A stretch of 10,614 nt of DNA from CAZSAT01 sp964604675. GTDB taxonomy: Bacteria; Myxococcota_A; UBA796; CAJQPC01. The stretch spans positions 1 to 10,614 of the forward strand of contig CAZSAT010000185.1 in the NCBI GenBank assembly GCA_964604675.1, written 5' to 3'. The notes beneath the pieces were generated by a model. It was not told the DNA's origin, searched no databases, and worked only from the letters and a program-made list of their open reading frames with translations. Positions 7,701-10,614 of this stretch are shown here, piece after piece. Numbering within the stretch: the stretch's first letter is position 1; each line of letters begins with the position of its first letter. The position numbers and the translations under genes are program-made.

Positions 7701-8704
7701 GCCTCGCCAACCTCGCGGCGGTGCTGAAGGAGGGGCATCCTCCGATCGTCCTGGTGCTGAGCGACGAAGATCTGTTGCTGCAGCAGGCCGCCGCCATGGT
7801 CGAGCAGGCTGCCCTCGGCCCTGGCGCCGCCTCGTTCAACCGCGATCGGTTCCGCGCCGACGAAGACGGCGCCACCGAGGCCCTCACCGTGGCGCGCACG
7901 GTGCCGATGCTCGCGGCCCGCCGCTTCGTGCACCTGCAGGGCACACACGTCGCCCCCCGCCCCGTGCTCGAGGCGCTCGCCGCGTATGCGGCGTCGCCCT
8001 CGCCCAGCACCGTGCTGCTCGTCACAGGGGCCAAGTGGCCGAAGTCGTCCGCGCCGGACTGGGGGCGGCGTTCGGAAGCGGCCATCAAGAAGACCGGGAA
8101 GGTCTTCCGCTTGAAGCAGAAGGACGTCGACCCGCGCCGCTTCGCGATCGACACGGCCCGAGAGCTTGGATGCAGCCTGGGCAGCCGCGAAGCCCGGATG
8201 CTCATCGAGCGCGTCGGGAGTGACCTCGGTTGCCTCCGCCGTGAGCTGGAGAAGGTGGCGCTGTACATGGGCGGCAGCGGACCCGTGCGGGAAGAGGTCC
8301 TGATCGAGGTCTGCAGTGCCCTGGGCGAGCAGCAGGTGTGGGCCCTCACCGATGCGCTGCTGAAGGGCGACGCCGCCTCGGCACTGGCCGCGTGCCAGAG
8401 GCTGCTCGACGACTCCGACAACAGCCACAACCCCCACGTGTTGCTGTCGATGATCAGCTGGCAGGTGCGCCAGCTGCTCCAGCTTCAGAGCTGCCTTGCG
8501 GGCGGTCGGGACCCCGCGGGTGCTGGCCTTCGCGTGCCGCGGTTCAAGCTCGACAACATGACCCGCGCGCTCCGCCGGCGCCCCTTGGCCCCGGCCACCA
8601 TCCTGCGACGGCTCGCCGATGCAAACCTGGCCATGAACAGCCACCGGGCCGGTGACCGACGCAGCTTCGAGGGCCTCGTCTTGCGGCTCGTGTCAGACGC
8701 TTGA
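7697..8704 (+). CDS. holA: DNA polymerase III delta subunit
   Basis: The 335-residue product matches the family's usual length. The delta subunit is the wrench of the clamp loader: it opens the beta sliding clamp and works with tau/gamma and delta-prime at the replication fork. The N-terminal AAA+-like domain has the family's opening pattern (PIVLVLSDEDLLLQQAAAMV, seen in pieces such as VLVLSDED), with no Walker A, as expected for delta. The middle domain has RRELEKVALY, close to the usual ELEKLALY. The C-terminal domain carries the QQVWALTDALLKGDAASAL helix pair and ends in the typical RRLADANLAMNSHR segment (LADANLAMNS). The ATG at 7697 overlaps the stop of the lptE-like gene (ATGA), with GGGGGAG just before it, indicating translational coupling in one transcript. 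Confidence 0.94.
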   Translation: MSLANLAAVLKEGHPPIVLVLSDEDLLLQQAAAMVEQAALGPGAASFNRDRFRADEDGATEALTVARTVPMLAARRFVHLQGTHVAPRPVLEALAAYAASPSPSTVLLVTGAKWPKSSAPDWGRRSEAAIKKTGKVFRLKQKDVDPRRFAIDTARELGCSLGSREARMLIERVGSDLGCLRRELEKVALYMGGSGPVREEVLIEVCSALGEQQVWALTDALLKGDAASALAACQRLLDDSDNSHNPHVLLSMISWQVRQLLQLQSCLAGGRDPAGAGLRVPRFKLDNMTRALRRRPLAPATILRRLADANLAMNSHRAGDRRSFEGLVLRLVSDA

Positions 8705-8717
8705 TGCCCCAGAGCAG

Positions 8718-8743
8718 CGAAGGCCCCCCGGAGGGAGCCTTCG
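8718..8743. terminator. Hairpin between convergent holA and rpsT
   Basis: CGAAGGC (8718-8724) pairs with GCCTTCG (8737-8743). An inner CCC/GGG pairing lies beyond one mismatch, closing on a four-base loop. It starts 13 bp after the holA stop and is 23 bp beyond the rpsT stop on the other strand. Neither side has a T tract, so it is only a plausible shared, bidirectional transcript end. Confidence 0.5.
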
Positions 8744-8766
8744 GCCACACCAGGGCGCGCGGGCGC

Positions 8767-9033
8767 TCAGGCCCGCAGGCCGTTCACAGCCTTGGTGAGG
8801 CGGCTGACGCGACGGGCAGCGTTCTTCTTGTGGATGATGCCCTTGCCGGCGACACGGTCGATGATCTTCACGGCGCTCGCGAGCTCGGTGGTCGCCACGG
8901 CGTGGTCGCCAGCAACCACCGCATCGCGCACCTTCTTGATCTGGTTGCGCATGCGGGTGCGGTACCCGCGGTTGCGGAGCCTGCGCTCCTCGTTCTGGCG
9001 CTGGCGCTTGATGGCGTCCTTGTGATGAGCCAC
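8767..9033 (-). CDS. rpsT: Small ribosomal subunit protein bS20
   Basis: The 88-residue product is of normal length for bS20, which binds 16S rRNA early in 30S assembly. It starts MAHHKDAIKRQRQNE, carries RNRGYRTRMRNQIKK, and ends with the family's IHKKNAARRVSRLTKAVN pattern (IHKKNAARR, SRLTKAVN). The start is GTG (9031-9033): GGAG at 9040-9043 lies 6 bp upstream, and the product then begins exactly where family members do. A longer frame open to 9081 would add 16 residues that do not look like bS20. It is monocistronic as far as can be seen, with its own promoter at 9090-9118, and is convergent to holA. Confidence 0.96.
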   Translation of the reverse strand: MAHHKDAIKRQRQNEERRLRNRGYRTRMRNQIKKVRDAVVAGDHAVATTELASAVKIIDRVAGKGIIHKKNAARRVSRLTKAVNGLRA

Positions 9034-9089
9034 GACAATCTCCGAGGTCGAACCGATGGGGGCGCGCCGCCCACGGCGCAAGACGGCCG

Positions 9090-9118
9090 CATGTACCCCC
9101 GGCCAGATGGCGTGTCAA
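9090..9118 (-). promoter_or_regulatory. Sigma-70-type promoter of rpsT
   Basis: On the minus strand, TTGACA (9113-9118), a 17-bp spacer and TACATG (9090-9095; T1, A2 and A4 match TATAAT) form a promoter. Transcription would start near 9083 and give a leader of about 50 nt before the GTG. Confidence 0.62.
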
Positions 9119-9164
9119 GCACGTGCGCTCCACACCCAGGTGGGCGACGCCGCCGGGTTCGTCC

Positions 9165-9193
9165 TTGCTGCCGCGCGAAGGTGGCGCTAGGTT
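9165..9193 (+). promoter_or_regulatory. Weak candidate promoter for ugd
   Basis: TTGCTG (9165-9170), 17 bp and TAGGTT (9188-9193) have correct spacing but match each consensus hexamer in only three bases. It lies 38-66 bp before the ugd start in the divergent spacer with rpsT (9034-9230). Nothing better was seen on this strand there. Confidence 0.3.
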
Positions 9194-9230
9194 GCGTGGC
9201 CCTGGCCCGTGGGCGGAAAGGAGCTTGGCA

Positions 9231-10532
9231 ATGAAGTTGTGCGTCGTCGGTACCGGCTACGTCGGCCTGGTGGCCGGGACATGTCTCGCAGACATGGGCC
9301 ATGAGGTCGTGTGCGTGGACACGGATGCTGAGAAGGTCCGCCTGCTCACCGAGGGCGTGGTGCCCATCTACGAGCCCGGGCTCGACCACCTCATCGAGCG
9401 GAACGTCGAGAACGGACGCCTGAGCTTCACGACGGACGGCGACGCGTCCATCGGAGCTGCCGACGTGACCTACATCGCCGTGGGAACACCCAGCGCGGCG
9501 GATGGAAGCTGTGACTTGTCGGCCGTCCTCGCGGTCGCTGCGCAGATCGGCGGCGCGCTGACGGGGCCGTCGACCGTGATCATCAAGTCCACCGTGCCGG
9601 TCGGAACGGCCGACCGCGTCCGGGCCATCATCGCCGAGCGCACGGAACACGCCTTCGACGTGGTCTCGAACCCGGAGTTCCTGAAGGAGGGGGCGGCCCT
9701 CGACGACTTCACCCACCCCGACCGGATCATCGTGGGTTGCAAGCACGCGGAGACCCAGGGCGTGATGAACCGCCTCTACGCGCCGCTGGTGCGGACGGGC
9801 AAGCCGATCCTGTTCATGGACAACCGGTCCGCCGAGCTCTCCAAGTACGCGGCCAACGCCTTCCTCGCGACCAAGATCAGCTTCATCAACGAGCTGGCGC
9901 TGCTGTGCGAGCAGGCCGGCGCCGACGTCGATGCTGTCCGCCGCGGCGCCGGCACCGACAGCCGCATCGGGCTCCGCTTCTTCTTCCCCGGCGTAGGCTA
10001 CGGCGGTTCGTGTTTCCCGAAGGACGTGAAGGCGCTGATCGCCACGGCGCGCTCCTTCGACTTCCCGCTCCAGATCCTGGACGCGGTCGAGTCGGTCAAC
10101 GGTCGTCAGAAGCAGGTGCTGGGCAAGAAGATCCTGCGCCACTTCGGCAGCGACCTCACGGGCAAGCGCATCGCCATCTGGGGGCTGTCGTTCAAGCCGG
10201 AGACCGACGACATGCGCGAGGCGCCGTCGAAGGTGCTCATCGAGCAGCTCGTCGCAGCTGGCGCCACCGTCGTGGCCCACGATCCCGAAGCGATGGAGGA
10301 GGCGGCTCACGAGCTGCCGGAGTCGGTGGTGTACGCCGAGCGCAAGATGCAGGCCCTCGAGGGCGCCGACGCCCTGGTCCTCGTGACCGAGTGGAACGCC
10401 TTCCGCAGCCCGAACTGGGACGAGGTGGAGGCAGCCATGAAGGCGGTGGCCATCTTCGATGGTCGCAACATCTACGACCCCGAGGCCCTCCGGGCGCGGG
10501 GCTTCCACTACGAGTGCATCGGCCGACCCTGA
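9231..10532 (+). CDS. ugd: UDP-glucose 6-dehydrogenase
   Basis: The 433-residue product is a UGD-type nucleotide-sugar dehydrogenase. It oxidises UDP-glucose to UDP-glucuronate with two NAD+ in the cytoplasm, feeding capsule, exopolysaccharide or LPS sugar synthesis. The N-terminal Rossmann domain has GTGYVG (7-12). The catalytic parts are NPEFLKEG (147-154), KYAANAFLATK (205-215, with Lys205 and Asn209), and GYGGSCFPKD with the nucleophile Cys261 and Asp265. These match the positions of the well-studied streptococcal enzyme (Lys204, Asn208, Cys260, Asp264) within one residue. The C-terminal domain includes WGLSFKPETDDMREAP. The ATG at 9231 has AAAGGAG (9217-9223) upstream and starts at the Rossmann strand; an earlier in-frame ATG at 9123 would add 36 unrelated residues. 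lepA follows 22 bp later on the same strand, so the two may share a transcript. Confidence 0.96.
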   Translation: MKLCVVGTGYVGLVAGTCLADMGHEVVCVDTDAEKVRLLTEGVVPIYEPGLDHLIERNVENGRLSFTTDGDASIGAADVTYIAVGTPSAADGSCDLSAVLAVAAQIGGALTGPSTVIIKSTVPVGTADRVRAIIAERTEHAFDVVSNPEFLKEGAALDDFTHPDRIIVGCKHAETQGVMNRLYAPLVRTGKPILFMDNRSAELSKYAANAFLATKISFINELALLCEQAGADVDAVRRGAGTDSRIGLRFFFPGVGYGGSCFPKDVKALIATARSFDFPLQILDAVESVNGRQKQVLGKKILRHFGSDLTGKRIAIWGLSFKPETDDMREAPSKVLIEQLVAAGATVVAHDPEAMEEAAHELPESVVYAERKMQALEGADALVLVTEWNAFRSPNWDEVEAAMKAVAIFDGRNIYDPEALRARGFHYECIGRP

Positions 10533-10554
10533 GGTCAGCCGACCGGAGCAGGTC

Positions 10555-10614
10555 GTGAGTCATCCCGCGGAGCGCATCCGCAACTTCGCGATCATCACGC
10601 ACATCGACCATGGC
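10555..10614 (+). CDS. lepA: Elongation factor 4 (LepA), first 20 codons, cut by the window edge
   Basis: Only the N-terminus is present: a GTG start, then SHPAERIRNFAIITHIDHG. The block IRNFxII-HIDHG is the start of the LepA GTPase domain, just before the GKST of its P-loop. The related TypA/BipA usually has IRNIAIIAHVDHG, so LepA fits better, but 20 residues leave some doubt. EF4 is a ribosome-associated GTPase proposed to back-translocate stalled ribosomes. GGAG at 10545-10548 is 6 bp before the GTG, 22 bp after the ugd stop. Confidence 0.85.
   Translation, partial: MSHPAERIRNFAIITHIDHG

Noticed and set aside
9123..9230. 36-residue N-terminal extension of UGD
   Set aside because: The Rossmann fold begins at the ATG at 9231, which has AAAGGAG upstream; the extension has no family counterpart.
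8868..10508. Minus-strand open frame of 546 codons opposite ugd and part of rpsT
   Set aside because: Shadow frame with no domain signal; the + strand UGD has all catalytic motifs in place.

Overview
The window is ordinary, densely coded, high-GC chromosomal DNA from a Gram-negative (diderm) bacterium. A reader should expect core genes plus a few lineage-specific envelope proteins; I did not find a new defence, mobile or biosynthetic system. An LptE-like lipoprotein followed directly by holA, an outer-membrane barrel-like protein and bS21 all point to an LPS-bearing proteobacterium-like organism. The strong G/C third-position bias, the large secreted M16 protease, a stand-alone DnaK paralogue and the putative lipoprotein with a low-complexity tail would suit Myxococcota or another former deltaproteobacterial lineage. 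That placement is inference. A run of exactly 100 Ns at 5395-5494 shows the sequence is a draft scaffold.

Layout, left to right. A tRNA-Ala(GGC), missing its first three bases at the window edge, is followed by a hairpin and then a large secreted two-unit M16 metalloprotease on the + strand (232-3306), which ends at an 11-bp terminator hairpin. Convergent to it on the - strand is a DnaK-type Hsp70 (3398-5212), with its own TTGACA-type promoter squeezed between it and an upstream tRNA-Leu(UAA) (5303-5385). After the scaffold gap lies the 3' part of a + strand gene for a beta-rich protein with an acidic low-complexity tail. Next, on the - strand, come rpsU (bS21) and upstream of it an outer-membrane beta-barrel-like protein.

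A 62-bp divergent spacer then separates that barrel gene from a + strand pair, an LptE-like lipoprotein and holA (DNA polymerase III delta), which overlap by ATGA. rpsT (bS20) is on the - strand, convergent to holA. Divergent from rpsT are ugd (UDP-glucose 6-dehydrogenase) and, 22 bp later, the first 20 codons of lepA (elongation factor 4) at the right edge.

Functionally the genes are a mixture: translation (two tRNAs, bS21, bS20, EF4), replication (delta subunit), protein folding (DnaK paralogue), envelope biogenesis (LptE-like, barrel protein, M16 protease) and sugar-nucleotide supply for surface polysaccharide (UGD). Useful regulatory readings are three - strand promoters with a perfect TTGACA -35 box and a 17-bp spacer, ahead of the dnaK paralogue, the barrel gene and rpsT. 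Three exported proteins also share very short signal sequences without any basic residue. For one of them an in-frame upstream stop shows this is not a mis-called start.
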